A stretch of 64,000 nucleotides of DNA from assembly GCF_021502655.1 (NCBI RefSeq), contig NZ_JAKFFT010000002.1:310001-374000 (forward strand). The letters run 5' to 3'. A model generated the notes under the pieces. It was not told the DNA's origin and did no database searches. It worked only from the letters and a program-made list of their open reading frames with translations. Shown one piece after another: positions 7,951 through 15,698 of the stretch. This DNA comes from Dyadobacter sp. CY347 (GTDB taxonomy: Bacteria > Bacteroidota > Bacteroidia > Cytophagales > Spirosomataceae). The stretch's first letter is position 1, and each line of letters starts with the position of its first letter. The position numbers and the translations under genes are program-made.

Positions 7951-9351
7951 CTATTTGTTGTCCCCCACCATTTCTTCCGGTTTCACCCAGGCGTCGAACT
8001 CTTCCGGCGTCAGGTAACCAAGCCCCACAGCCGTTTCTTTCAGCGTTGTGCCGTTTTTATGCGCCGTTTGTGCGATTTCGGCAGCTTTGTAATAACCGAT
8101 TTTTGTATTGAGAGCGGTTACCAGCATTAATGAATTGTTCACGTGCTTCTTAATGTTCTCGTGCAAAGGTTCGATGCCCACTGCGCAATTATCATTAAAG
8201 GACACACAAACATCCCCGATCAGACGTGCTGAATGCAGGAAGTTATAAGCCATTAGAGGTTTGAAAACATTCAGCTCAAAATGACCATTGGAACCGCCGA
8301 TGCTGATCGCAACGTCGTTACCCATCACCTGCGCTGCCACCATTGTCATAGCTTCACATTGCGTAGGGTTCACCTTACCTGGCATAATAGAGCTTCCTGG
8401 CTCATTATCAGGAATATGGATCTCGCCAATCCCGGAACGCGGGCCGGATGACAACATACGGATATCATTGCCGATTTTCATCAAACTTACCGCAACCGTT
8501 TTCAACGCGCCATGCGCTTCTACGATCGCGTCGTGTGCTGCCAATGCTTCGAACTTGTTCTCAGCGGTTTTGAATGGCAGGCCTGTTAATGTGGCAATGT
8601 GACGCGCCACGTTTTCGGAGTAACCTTCGGGTGTGTTAATGCCTGTTCCAACGGCCGTTCCACCTAATGCCAGCTCTGAAAGATGCGCCAATGTGTTGTA
8701 AATCGCACGCAGGCCGTGGTCTAATTGTGAAGCGTAGCCGGAAAATTCCTGTCCCAATGTAAGCGGAGTCGCATCCATGAAATGCGTACGGCCGATTTTT
8801 ACGACACTTCTGAAAGCTTCGGATTTAGCTTTCAATGTATCCCTAAGCTTAACAATGCCTGGAATCGTAACGTCGATCAGGATTTTGTAAGCAGCAATGT
8901 GCATCGCTGTGGGATATGTGTCATTGGAAGACTGCGACTTGTTCACGTCATCATTGGGATGAAGGAATTTCGTTTTGTCCGCCAGTTCGCCGCCCTGCAA
9001 CACATGGCCTCTGTAAGCGATCACTTCGTTGCAATTCATATTAGACTGTGTTCCGGAGCCGGTTTGCCACACGACAAGCGGAAACTGGTCATCCAGTTTT
9101 TCAGTTAAAATTTCATCACAAACCTGTCCGATCAGGTCGCTTTTTTCTTTTGGAAGAATGCCAGCCTCGTAATTTGTAATGGCCGCGGCCTTCTTTAAAT
9201 ATGCAAATGCCTTGATGATTTCCTTCGGCATTTTATTGATATCCTGGGCAATAGGAAAATTCTGGATCGAGCGTTGGGTTTGTGCGCCCCAATATACATG
9301 GGCCGGCACCTGCACTTCGCCCATGGTATCTTTTTCTATACGGTATTCCAT
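7951..9351 (-). CDS. fumC: Fumarate hydratase, class II
   Basis: Interconverts fumarate and L-malate in the citric acid cycle. The fumarase/aspartase superfamily signature [11 protein letters not shown] is at residues 319-329, carrying the catalytic Ser. The substrate-binding [10 protein letters not shown] is at 97-106, [11 protein letters not shown] at 141-151 and the [10 protein letters not shown] segment with His190 follows. The 466-residue length and the [14 protein letters not shown] pattern are typical of class II fumarase rather than aspartase. It is divergently arranged with the NagB-type gene, with 145 bases between starts, and has its own terminator, so it looks like a single-gene transcript. 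Confidence 0.95.
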   Translation of the reverse strand: MEYRIEKDTMGEVQVPAHVYWGAQTQRSIQNFPIAQDINKMPKEIIKAFAYLKKAAAITNYEAGILPKEKSDLIGQVCDEILTEKLDDQFPLVVWQTGSGTQSNMNCNEVIAYRGHVLQGGELADKTKFLHPNDDVNKSQSSNDTYPTAMHIAAYKILIDVTIPGIVKLRDTLKAKSEAFRSVVKIGRTHFMDATPLTLGQEFSGYASQLDHGLRAIYNTLAHLSELALGGTAVGTGINTPEGYSENVARHIATLTGLPFKTAENKFEALAAHDAIVEAHGALKTVAVSLMKIGNDIRMLSSGPRSGIGEIHIPDNEPGSSIMPGKVNPTQCEAMTMVAAQVMGNDVAISIGGSNGHFELNVFKPLMAYNFLHSARLIGDVCVSFNDNCAVGIEPLHENIKKHVNNSLMLVTALNTKIGYYKAAEIAQTAHKNGTTLKETAVGLGYLTPEEFDAWVKPEEMVGDNK

Positions 9352-9496
9352 TTTTTAATTAGTGAGAATGAACAATCGCGAATATGCGGTAAAGTTAGGA
9401 TTGGACTTTCAGTTTTTGGTGTTTTTCAAGGATAAATGTTTCTTAGGCGAAAAGATTCTGTGCAGGACCATTTTTCAACCGCTTTTTATTTAAACA

Positions 9497-10231
9497 ATGA
9501 AACCAAAACTGAACATTTACCCGGATTATAAAGCAATGAGCCTTGCCGCAGCGGAGCGTGTGATGGGTTTACTGGCTAAAAAACCTAATGCAGTGATTTG
9601 TTTGCCCTCCGGCAGCACGCCGCTGGGGATGTTCGAAATCCTGGTGTCCGCTAACCAAAAGGGCATGACAGATTTTTCGCAATGTATTTTTATCGGTCTC
9701 GATGAGTGGATCGGTTTCGGGCCGGAAGACGATGGCGGTTGCAGAAATTTACTTAATAAGGATTTTTTAAAACCCATTGGCCTGCGTGCCGATCAGATCG
9801 TGTTTTTTGATGGAAAAGCCATTGATCCGGAAGAAGAATGCAGGCGGGTTAACAAGGTCCTGGAAACGCTCGGCGGTCTGGATATGATCATTTTAGGTGT
9901 AGGAATGAACGGACATCTGGCCTTAAATGAGCCTGGAACGCCCTGGGACAGCTATGCGCATGTGTCGGAATTGGAAAATGTAACCAAAGAAGTTGGTCAA
10001 AAATATTTTCAGAAACCAACGACCATTACCAAAGGGATCACCGTAGGGATCCGCCACATTATGGAAGCGAAAACAGCGATTCTGATAGCGGCAGGAAGCG
10101 CAAAAGCGCCTGTGGTGCAGCGTGCAATGGCATTTCCCGTCACAACAGCATTTCCTGCGACTGTTTTACAAAACCATATGAATGCTGAGTTTTTGCTGGA
10201 TACGGAAGCGGCAAAACTAATCGAAGATTAG
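9497..10231 (+). CDS. nagB: Glucosamine-6-phosphate deaminase (NagB family)
   Basis: Converts glucosamine-6-phosphate to fructose-6-phosphate and ammonia, linking amino-sugar breakdown to glycolysis. Motifs: the phosphate loop LPSGSTPLGMF (36-46), GLDEW with Asp69, and GVGMNGHLALNEPG with His140 and Glu145. The position that is Asp141 in the E. coli enzyme is Asn138 here, as in Bacillus-type NagB, so this is not a defect. 244 residues is close to the short Gram-positive-like form and lacks the E. coli allosteric tail. The partner deacetylase gene nagA lies 35 kb away at 45260. A related 6-phosphogluconolactonase role is less likely given the NGHxxxNEP motif. Confidence 0.88.
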   Translation: MKPKLNIYPDYKAMSLAAAERVMGLLAKKPNAVICLPSGSTPLGMFEILVSANQKGMTDFSQCIFIGLDEWIGFGPEDDGGCRNLLNKDFLKPIGLRADQIVFFDGKAIDPEEECRRVNKVLETLGGLDMIILGVGMNGHLALNEPGTPWDSYAHVSELENVTKEVGQKYFQKPTTITKGITVGIRHIMEAKTAILIAAGSAKAPVVQRAMAFPVTTAFPATVLQNHMNAEFLLDTEAAKLIED

Positions 10232-10254
10232 GCCATGTTAGGCCGACTCTTTTT

Positions 10255-10262
10255 TACCTTTG
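10255..10262 (+). promoter_or_regulatory. -7 promoter box candidate for the thioesterase gene
   Basis: TACCTTTG fits TAnnTTTG exactly. Transcription would start near 10269, leaving a leader of about 16 bases before the TTG start at 10285. No clear -33 TTTG box is seen at the expected distance. Confidence 0.4.
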
Positions 10263-10284
10263 CCCAAAATAATATATCACTGTT

Positions 10285-10671
10285 TTGACATTAGAAGAAA
10301 AGATCATTGCCTCCGAAGCACGCGTTTTTAAAACGGTGTTTCCCAATAATACCAATCATTACGACACCCTTTTCGGAGGGACCGCATTGTCTATGATGGA
10401 CGAAGTGGCATTCATTGCAGCCACACGTTTTTCCAGATTGCGCTGTGTTACAGTCTCCACCGATCGCATTGATTTCACGCACGCCATTCCTGCGGGGACC
10501 ATTATTGAACTCATCGGGCGCGTGGAAACGGTTGGTAATACGAGTATGAAGGTGCGTGTGGATATTTTTGTGGAGAAAATGTATGAGGAGGGCAGGGAAA
10601 AGGCCGTGACCGGCATATTTACTTTTGTAGCGCTCGACGAACAGCACAAACCGACAAAAATTATCGTGTAA
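10285..10671 (+). CDS. Acyl-CoA thioesterase, YciA-type hotdog fold
   Basis: A 128-residue hotdog-fold thioesterase that hydrolyses acyl-CoA. The YciA/BACH pattern is clear: FPNNTNHYDTLFGGTALSMMDEVAFIAA, with Asp39 as the likely catalytic residue in the central helix, then CVTVSTDRIDFTHAIPAGTII. The reading frame starts with TTG at 10285; no ATG occurs before the conserved region, and a TAnnTTTG box sits just upstream, so the TTG start is accepted. It follows the NagB gene by 53 bases and probably has its own promoter. The cellular substrate is not evident; medium-chain or general acyl-CoA is usual for the family. Confidence 0.88.
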   Translation: MTLEEKIIASEARVFKTVFPNNTNHYDTLFGGTALSMMDEVAFIAATRFSRLRCVTVSTDRIDFTHAIPAGTIIELIGRVETVGNTSMKVRVDIFVEKMYEEGREKAVTGIFTFVALDEQHKPTKIIV

Positions 10672-10771
10672 AAATCCAAAATTAAGTTCTGTGCGTATAT
10701 GCCAAAGTCGGTACGGTTGAACGGAGATTTTTCCTTTTTGACTAAAAGTTTTGTGCCGTCATACTATCCGG

Positions 10772-11818
10772 ATGACTTGGCGTTCGTTCCTTTTTTCGTT
10801 AATATTTTTCTTAATCCTGTTCGTTGTTACTGAAATAATCCTCAGAATAGCGTTGCTATGCTATGGTTACCCGCTGCTAAAACCAGGCGATTATTTATAC
10901 ACAGGCTTTTATCCGACACTCAAAGAGGTGATCGGAAAGGATATCAGGAGTGATGACGATGTCCAGGACATTCTTATCCTGGGCGGTTCGGTGATCAGCA
11001 CGCCCTGGTCCAATATGGAAGTCCGGCTTGACACGATCCTTCAAAAGAAATATGGCAAAACAAAAAAGTTTGCCTTCTACAACACCGCCGCCGCCGGCCA
11101 CACTTCCCTGGATAATCTGATTAAATATAAATTACTGAAAGACAAGCATTTCGACCTGGTTGTTTACTATGAAGCAATCAACGAAAACCGCGCAAACTGT
11201 ATCCCCGAAAAAGATTTTCGTGCGGATTACGCACACATTAAATGGTATAGCGACATTTATCTGTTGCAAGCTCACTCCGAAATCAACTTTACGGTTATTC
11301 CTTATATATGTGCGCTGGTAATCAGGGCCGTGCGGGACAGGGTCACGCATAAAGTATATGCAAGTCAGGATATGGTTGCCCCGGAGTATGCGAAATTTGG
11401 CAGCAACATTAAAACCGCCTTGCCATACCGAAAAAACCTTACGGACATGATCAGCATTTCAAAACAGCGTAGAGATCAGTTGCTGTTAATGAATTACGCC
11501 TCTTACTTTCCGGAGGGGGTGAAGCTGACGGGCGAACAAAAGGATATGGATCATTTTGCAGGTTGCCACTATGCCTCGCCGGTGACAATATGGGGCCAGG
11601 CGGACAATGTAAAGAAAGGCATTCAGGTCCATAATCAGATTTTGACGGATCTGGCAAAAAGGAATCAGACACACTTTTATGATATGGAAGCGAACATGCC
11701 AAAGGATGGCAGTTTTTTCTGCGATGTGTGCCACGTCAGCGAAAGGGGAGCCCAAAACTTCGCTTCCAAACTGACCGCTTACATGATCGATTCCAGACTT
11801 TTGGAACATGCTGACTAA
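10772..11818 (+). CDS. Membrane-anchored SGNH-like hydrolase
   Basis: About 348 residues. Residues 5-30 are one membrane helix (FLFSLIFFLILFVVTEIIL), with the rest probably periplasmic. Block I reads ILILGGSVIS with Ser73 in place of the usual GDS context, and the C-terminal block reads CDVCHVSERG with Asp318 and His321 in DxxH spacing, the pattern of SGNH/GDSL esterases and acetyltransferase-associated hydrolases. I use the ATG at 10772, seven codons after a TTG, because it begins the anchor cleanly. It lies upstream of a carbamoyltransferase gene and a second SGNH gene with the same orientation, suggesting a shared job on a carbohydrate or lipid-linked substrate. Specific substrate unknown. 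Confidence 0.72.
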   Translation: MTWRSFLFSLIFFLILFVVTEIILRIALLCYGYPLLKPGDYLYTGFYPTLKEVIGKDIRSDDDVQDILILGGSVISTPWSNMEVRLDTILQKKYGKTKKFAFYNTAAAGHTSLDNLIKYKLLKDKHFDLVVYYEAINENRANCIPEKDFRADYAHIKWYSDIYLLQAHSEINFTVIPYICALVIRAVRDRVTHKVYASQDMVAPEYAKFGSNIKTALPYRKNLTDMISISKQRRDQLLLMNYASYFPEGVKLTGEQKDMDHFAGCHYASPVTIWGQADNVKKGIQVHNQILTDLAKRNQTHFYDMEANMPKDGSFFCDVCHVSERGAQNFASKLTAYMIDSRLLEHAD

Positions 11819-11894
11819 GAGCAGGGAACATTTGCCGTTCGATTGTTCTTATTTGTCAAAAAATCTATAATACCTAACTTGTGTCAACTTTTGC

Positions 11895-11902
11895 TAGCTT
11901 TG
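11895..11902 (+). promoter_or_regulatory. -7 promoter box candidate for the carbamoyltransferase gene
   Basis: TAGCTTTG matches TAnnTTTG. It would start a transcript near 11909 with a leader of about 98 bases before the ATG at 12007. No TTTG sits at the ideal -33 spacing (the nearest is 39 bases upstream), so the call is tentative. Confidence 0.35.
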
Positions 11903-12006
11903 TCGTCAATTTAAGCATATAGTGCATTCGTTCAGGAAAACACGCTATTGCCATCTGGTTTAATTGTCTCCGGAAGCGTTTGTAGTGAAAAATTTTAAAT
12001 AGGTAA

Positions 12007-13869
12007 ATGAAAATTTTAGGTATTTCAGCTTTTTATCATGATTCGGCGGCAGCCCTAATTGATAACGGAGAAATTGTTGCAGCAGCGCAGGAAGAGCGCT
12101 TTACACGAAAAAAGCATGATCCGGGTTTCCCTTCTGAGGCAGTAAAGTTTTGCCTGGAATATGGCGGATTAACACTGAACGAACTGGATGCCATCGTTTT
12201 CTACGACAAACCACTCCTTAAATTCGAACGACTTCTTGAAACCTACTATGCGTTCGCGCCAAAAGGGGTAAGGTCATTTTTAACCGCAATGCCGGTCTGG
12301 ATCAAGGAAAAGATGTTTTTAAAGCGTCTGATCAATGAAGAACTGGTGAAATTGGGTTATGAGAAAAAGAAAAAAGTAAAACTGCTTTTTCCGGAACATC
12401 ACCTTTCCCACGCGGCCAGCGCTTATTATCCATCACCATATGAAAAATCGGCCATTCTAACCATTGATGGCGTGGGTGAATGGGCAACGGCTTCCATTTG
12501 TTTGGGAGAAGGGAAAGATATCACCATCTTAAAAGAACTGAGATTTCCGCATTCATTAGGACTTCTGTATTCTGCATTCACCTATTTTCTTGGTTTCCGC
12601 GTTAATTCCGGTGAGTATAAATTAATGGGTTTGGCCCCTTATGGCAACCCAACTTCGCCTGACATTAAAAAATACGAGGACATTATTCTTAGAGACCTCA
12701 TTGAACTGAAAGAAGACGGCTCGGTTTGGCTGAATCAAGACTATTTTGATTATGCTACGGGCTTGAAAATGGTCAATGAGGACAAATGGGAAGCACTTTT
12801 TGGATTCAAAACAAGAAGACCCGAAGACGCGCTTGAACCGGTTCATTGCAATCTGGGACTTGCTATTCAGAACATTACAGAAGAAGCGGTGATCCGGATG
12901 GCAAAAGAGGCCAAACGCCTTACCGGTGCGGATTATCTGTGTATGGCCGGCGGGGTCGCATTGAACTGCGTGTCTAATGGTAAGTTACAGAAAGCTAACA
13001 TTTTCAAAGATATTTTTATCCAGCCAGCTGCCGGTGACGCCGGTGGTGCATTGGGAGCGGCGCAGGCTGCTTATCATATTTTCTTCGGTCAGGAGAGAAA
13101 GATTACCTGGAAAGCGGATGCGATGAGAGGATCTTATCTCGGACCAACATTCTCTGACCTGGACGTGGCATTAACGGCTAAGAAATACAAGGCTGTTTAT
13201 ACACATTACGAAAATTTCAAAGAACTGGCCGGTGACGCAGCCCAATTGCTTTCCGAAGGAAATGTAGTAGGCTGGATCCAGGGCAGAATGGAGTTTGGGC
13301 CGCGGGCTTTGGGTGGAAGAAGCATTCTGGGCGATCCCAGAAATGCTGAAATGCAGAAAAAGCTGAACCTGAAAATCAAATACCGAGAATCATTCCGGCC
13401 ATTTGCACCTTCGGTCCTGGCGGAGGATTGCGCCGAATATTTCGATTATGATGGGATTTCTCCTTATATGCTTCTGGTTCACCCGGTTGCAGAAGGAAGA
13501 CGCAAGCCTGTTCCGGCTAATTACGGTGCCATGGATCTTCGTGAAAAACTTTATTTCGAGCGTTCAGACCTTCCTTCTATTACGCACATTGATTATTCAG
13601 CGCGGATCCAGACCGTTCACAAGGAAACCAATCCACGTTACTATCAGTTAATCGATTCGTTCAAAGCGCTTACCGGTTATGCAGTGATCGTGAACACGAG
13701 TTTCAATGTGCGCGGGGAACCGATCGTTTGTACGCCTAATGATGCCTATCGCTGTTTCATGCGGACGGAAATGGATTATCTCGTAGTAGGCAATTTCATT
13801 TTTGATAAAAAACAGCAGCCTGAATGGCTTGAAAAAGATAACTGGAAAGAAGAATTTGTTCTTGACTAG
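12007..13869 (+). CDS. Carbamoyltransferase, NodU/CmcH (SxtI-like) family
   Basis: Transfers a carbamoyl group from carbamoyl phosphate, through carbamoyl-AMP, to a hydroxyl of an acceptor such as a sugar or natural product. The N-terminal actin/kinase-like domain starts LGISAFYHDSAAALIDNG and contains the metal-binding HHLSHA (H131, H132, H135). The C-terminal domain carries GWIQGRMEFGPRALGGRSIL and YRESFRPFAPSVL, the strongly conserved adenylate and phosphate-binding region. 620 residues is full length. It is followed after 28 bases by an SGNH hydrolase and then by DUF5989 and SxtJ-like genes, the arrangement known around SxtI of saxitoxin clusters and other carbamoyltransferases. No toxin biosynthesis genes are present; the acceptor is more likely a cell-surface molecule. 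Confidence 0.92.
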   Translation: MKILGISAFYHDSAAALIDNGEIVAAAQEERFTRKKHDPGFPSEAVKFCLEYGGLTLNELDAIVFYDKPLLKFERLLETYYAFAPKGVRSFLTAMPVWIKEKMFLKRLINEELVKLGYEKKKKVKLLFPEHHLSHAASAYYPSPYEKSAILTIDGVGEWATASICLGEGKDITILKELRFPHSLGLLYSAFTYFLGFRVNSGEYKLMGLAPYGNPTSPDIKKYEDIILRDLIELKEDGSVWLNQDYFDYATGLKMVNEDKWEALFGFKTRRPEDALEPVHCNLGLAIQNITEEAVIRMAKEAKRLTGADYLCMAGGVALNCVSNGKLQKANIFKDIFIQPAAGDAGGALGAAQAAYHIFFGQERKITWKADAMRGSYLGPTFSDLDVALTAKKYKAVYTHYENFKELAGDAAQLLSEGNVVGWIQGRMEFGPRALGGRSILGDPRNAEMQKKLNLKIKYRESFRPFAPSVLAEDCAEYFDYDGISPYMLLVHPVAEGRRKPVPANYGAMDLREKLYFERSDLPSITHIDYSARIQTVHKETNPRYYQLIDSFKALTGYAVIVNTSFNVRGEPIVCTPNDAYRCFMRTEMDYLVVGNFIFDKKQQPEWLEKDNWKEEFVLD

Positions 13870-13897
13870 TCTCCTTGAATATCAGTAACGTACACAA

Positions 13898-15019
13898 ATG
13901 ACTTCTAAAATAGTTACAAGCGTAATCCGCATTTTATTTCTTGGTCTATTATTCATTTTCTTATTTTATCCTGATAAGTTTCAGATAAAATTTGATTATC
14001 CCGGATTCCCCCAGGCAGACAGTTGGTACGTTCGCCTGGCGAAGTTTGCATTCTGGTTTTTGCTCGTTATTGAAATACTCAGGATATTCTATTATGGCGT
14101 TGTAAAAAGCAAAGCAAAAGGGCTTTTGGCAAACATTGTCACGATCACCGTCCCGCTGCTTGTAACGCTTATTTTCCTCGAAATCATTTTCATGTACATT
14201 CCGCAAAGCCATGAAGGTGTGCTTTCCAAGGCTTCGCAGATATGGTGGGAAAAGTACTGGAAACCGATTAATTCGCTTGGTTACCATGATAAAGAGATCA
14301 CGAAAGAGCCAGGAAAAAAGCAGATCCTCGTCATCGGCGATTCCTTTGCCGCTGGTCATGGTTTGAAAGATGTGAATGAGCGGTTTTCCAATCAACTGGA
14401 AGCTTCTTTGGGTGCGGACAAACATTCTGTTTATAATCTCGGAATGTCCGGCGCGGACACGCGTGACGAAGCCAAAAGACTGGAAGAATTTCCCGTAAAA
14501 CCCGACGTGATTGTTCTGGAATATTTCCCTAATGACATTGAGAAAGTAGGCCGTGAAAAAGGGCTTTCCCTTTCAGGCGCTGAGCCGTATGCGGATTTAA
14601 AAGGGCCTATGGCGACGCTCGTGAAGCGTTTTTACCTGCCTAATTTTATCTATTGGCAATTGCCTCACACCGGTTTCAGTACATTCGAAAAGTTCGTGCA
14701 AACTGCGTACACGGATACAACCGTGCTCAATGCGCACCTCAGAGATCTTTCCAAAATGATCGATTACCGGGACAGCACAGGTGCCAAAATGTATGCGGTC
14801 TTCATTCCGTTCCTTTTTCAGGTGGATAAAAGTGCAGGTTATACCAAGCCGGTTGAAGATTATCTGCGCTCAAAAGGCGTTACTGTGGTGGGCATTAATG
14901 ACGGCGTTTTAAAAATTCCGGAAAAGGAACGTGTTGTAGGCAAAAACGACGGCCACGGCAGCGCAACATTGAACAAGCTTATTGCGGACAGGCTTACGGA
15001 GGCTATGAAGAAGCCTTAA
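13898..15019 (+). CDS. SGNH/GDSL hydrolase with N-terminal membrane helices
   Basis: 373 residues. Three hydrophobic segments occupy about residues 8-24, 47-67 and 78-100. The catalytic part follows, beginning QILVIGDSFAAGHGL with nucleophile Ser149, an oxyanion glycine in NLGMSGADT, and VLEYFPND as the block with conserved Asn. The last block is KNDGHGSATLN with Asp351 and His353. The active site is therefore intact and probably faces the periplasm. The gene starts 28 bases after the carbamoyltransferase stop. Such hydrolases often remove or transfer acyl groups on surface glycans; whether it acts on the carbamoylated product is inference from the neighbourhood. Confidence 0.82.
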   Translation: MTSKIVTSVIRILFLGLLFIFLFYPDKFQIKFDYPGFPQADSWYVRLAKFAFWFLLVIEILRIFYYGVVKSKAKGLLANIVTITVPLLVTLIFLEIIFMYIPQSHEGVLSKASQIWWEKYWKPINSLGYHDKEITKEPGKKQILVIGDSFAAGHGLKDVNERFSNQLEASLGADKHSVYNLGMSGADTRDEAKRLEEFPVKPDVIVLEYFPNDIEKVGREKGLSLSGAEPYADLKGPMATLVKRFYLPNFIYWQLPHTGFSTFEKFVQTAYTDTTVLNAHLRDLSKMIDYRDSTGAKMYAVFIPFLFQVDKSAGYTKPVEDYLRSKGVTVVGINDGVLKIPEKERVVGKNDGHGSATLNKLIADRLTEAMKKP

Positions 15020-15063
15020 CAATAATATAATTGTAAAATTGTATTACAAAATATTGAAATATT

Positions 15064-15071
15064 TATCTTTG
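15064..15071 (+). promoter_or_regulatory. -7 promoter box candidate for the DUF5989-SxtJ pair
   Basis: TATCTTTG matches TAnnTTTG and ends 20 bases before the DUF5989 ATG. An AT-rich stretch with TTG about 22 bases upstream may serve as a weak -33 element. It suggests the two small genes can be expressed apart from the carbamoyltransferase. Confidence 0.35.
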
Positions 15072-15091
15072 AAATAAAAACAACGAAAGAA

Positions 15092-15241
15092 ATGGATTTT
15101 TTGACAGACTTGTTTGCCTTTATGAAGGAGCGTAAGAAATGGTGGTTGGCTCCTGTGATTGTCGTTTTACTGCTTATCGGTGTCCTGATTGTTATCGGTG
15201 GAGGTTCAGCGGTTGCTCCGTTCATTTACACCTTGTTCTAG
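15092..15241 (+). CDS. DUF5989 family 49-residue membrane protein (SxtK-like)
   Basis: A short gene of 49 codons plus stop. The product begins MDFLTDLFAFMKERKKWW, a basic amphipathic head, then a single membrane helix LAPVIVVLLLIGVLIVIGG and a short tail SAVAPFIYTLF. The RKKWWLAPV start and the SAVAPFIYTLF end match my memory of the DUF5989 family, which accompanies carbamoyltransferases and SxtJ proteins. It sits 72 bases after the SGNH hydrolase and 78 before the SxtJ-like gene. No catalytic residues exist; it may be a membrane recruitment factor for the carbamoyltransferase. Family assignment is good, function unknown. Confidence 0.8.
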   Translation: MDFLTDLFAFMKERKKWWLAPVIVVLLLIGVLIVIGGGSAVAPFIYTLF

Positions 15242-15271
15242 TATATCCGATCAATTAGACTTTTAAAATTG

Positions 15272-15297
15272 ATGCAGTGGTTTTAAAGCCACTGCAT
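15272..15297 (+). promoter_or_regulatory. Hairpin between DUF5989 and SxtJ genes
   Basis: Perfect 9-bp stem ATGCAGTGG / CCACTGCAT with an 8-base loop, lying 31 bases after the DUF5989 stop and ending 23 bases before the SxtJ start. There is no T run, so it is more likely a processing or mRNA stability element, or a weak attenuator, than a full terminator. Confidence 0.45.
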
Positions 15298-15319
15298 TTA
15301 AATTATCCCAAATATTCAA

Positions 15320-15688
15320 ATGAGTGAATCAGATAAGGCCAAAGCGCAGTTGGTCATCGTTACAGGCCTGGTAGTTTTTTACTTTATTTTCGGCTCTAAA
15401 TATCCGTATCTGCTTATCGCGGCAGCAGTTGTAGGCGTGTTAAGCATTGCAATTCCTGCGGCCGGAGACCTGATCGTAAAAGGTTGGTACAAGATTGCGG
15501 AGATTCTGGGCGCGATCAATGGCCGGATATTGCTATCCCTGGTTTTTTTCGTGATTCTTTTCCCGGTTGCGGCAATTGCGAAATTGGGCAAGAAAAATCC
15601 GTTAGCATTGAAACGCGAAGCGAAAGACTCTGTTTTTGTTGAGAGAAACCACAAATACTCCGCAAAGGATCTTGAACAGGTTTGGTAA
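15320..15688 (+). CDS. SxtJ family membrane protein
   Basis: 122 residues with three hydrophobic segments: LVIVTGLVVFYFIFG, YLLIAAAVVGVLSIAIP and ILLSLVFFVILFPVAAIA, joined by a loop containing IVKGWYKIAEILGAINGRILLS. The C-terminal tail NPLALKREAKDSVFVERNHKYSAKDLEQVW is polar and matches the pattern of SxtJ-type proteins found next to SxtI carbamoyltransferases. No enzymatic motif is visible. It is the last gene of the carbamoyltransferase cassette and is followed by a terminator that lies inside the end of the opposite-strand ppx gene. Its role, perhaps as a membrane partner for the transferase, is inferred only from conserved neighbourhood. Confidence 0.8.
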   Translation: MSESDKAKAQLVIVTGLVVFYFIFGSKYPYLLIAAAVVGVLSIAIPAAGDLIVKGWYKIAEILGAINGRILLSLVFFVILFPVAAIAKLGKKNPLALKREAKDSVFVERNHKYSAKDLEQVW

Positions 15689-15698
15689 CCTATAAATA

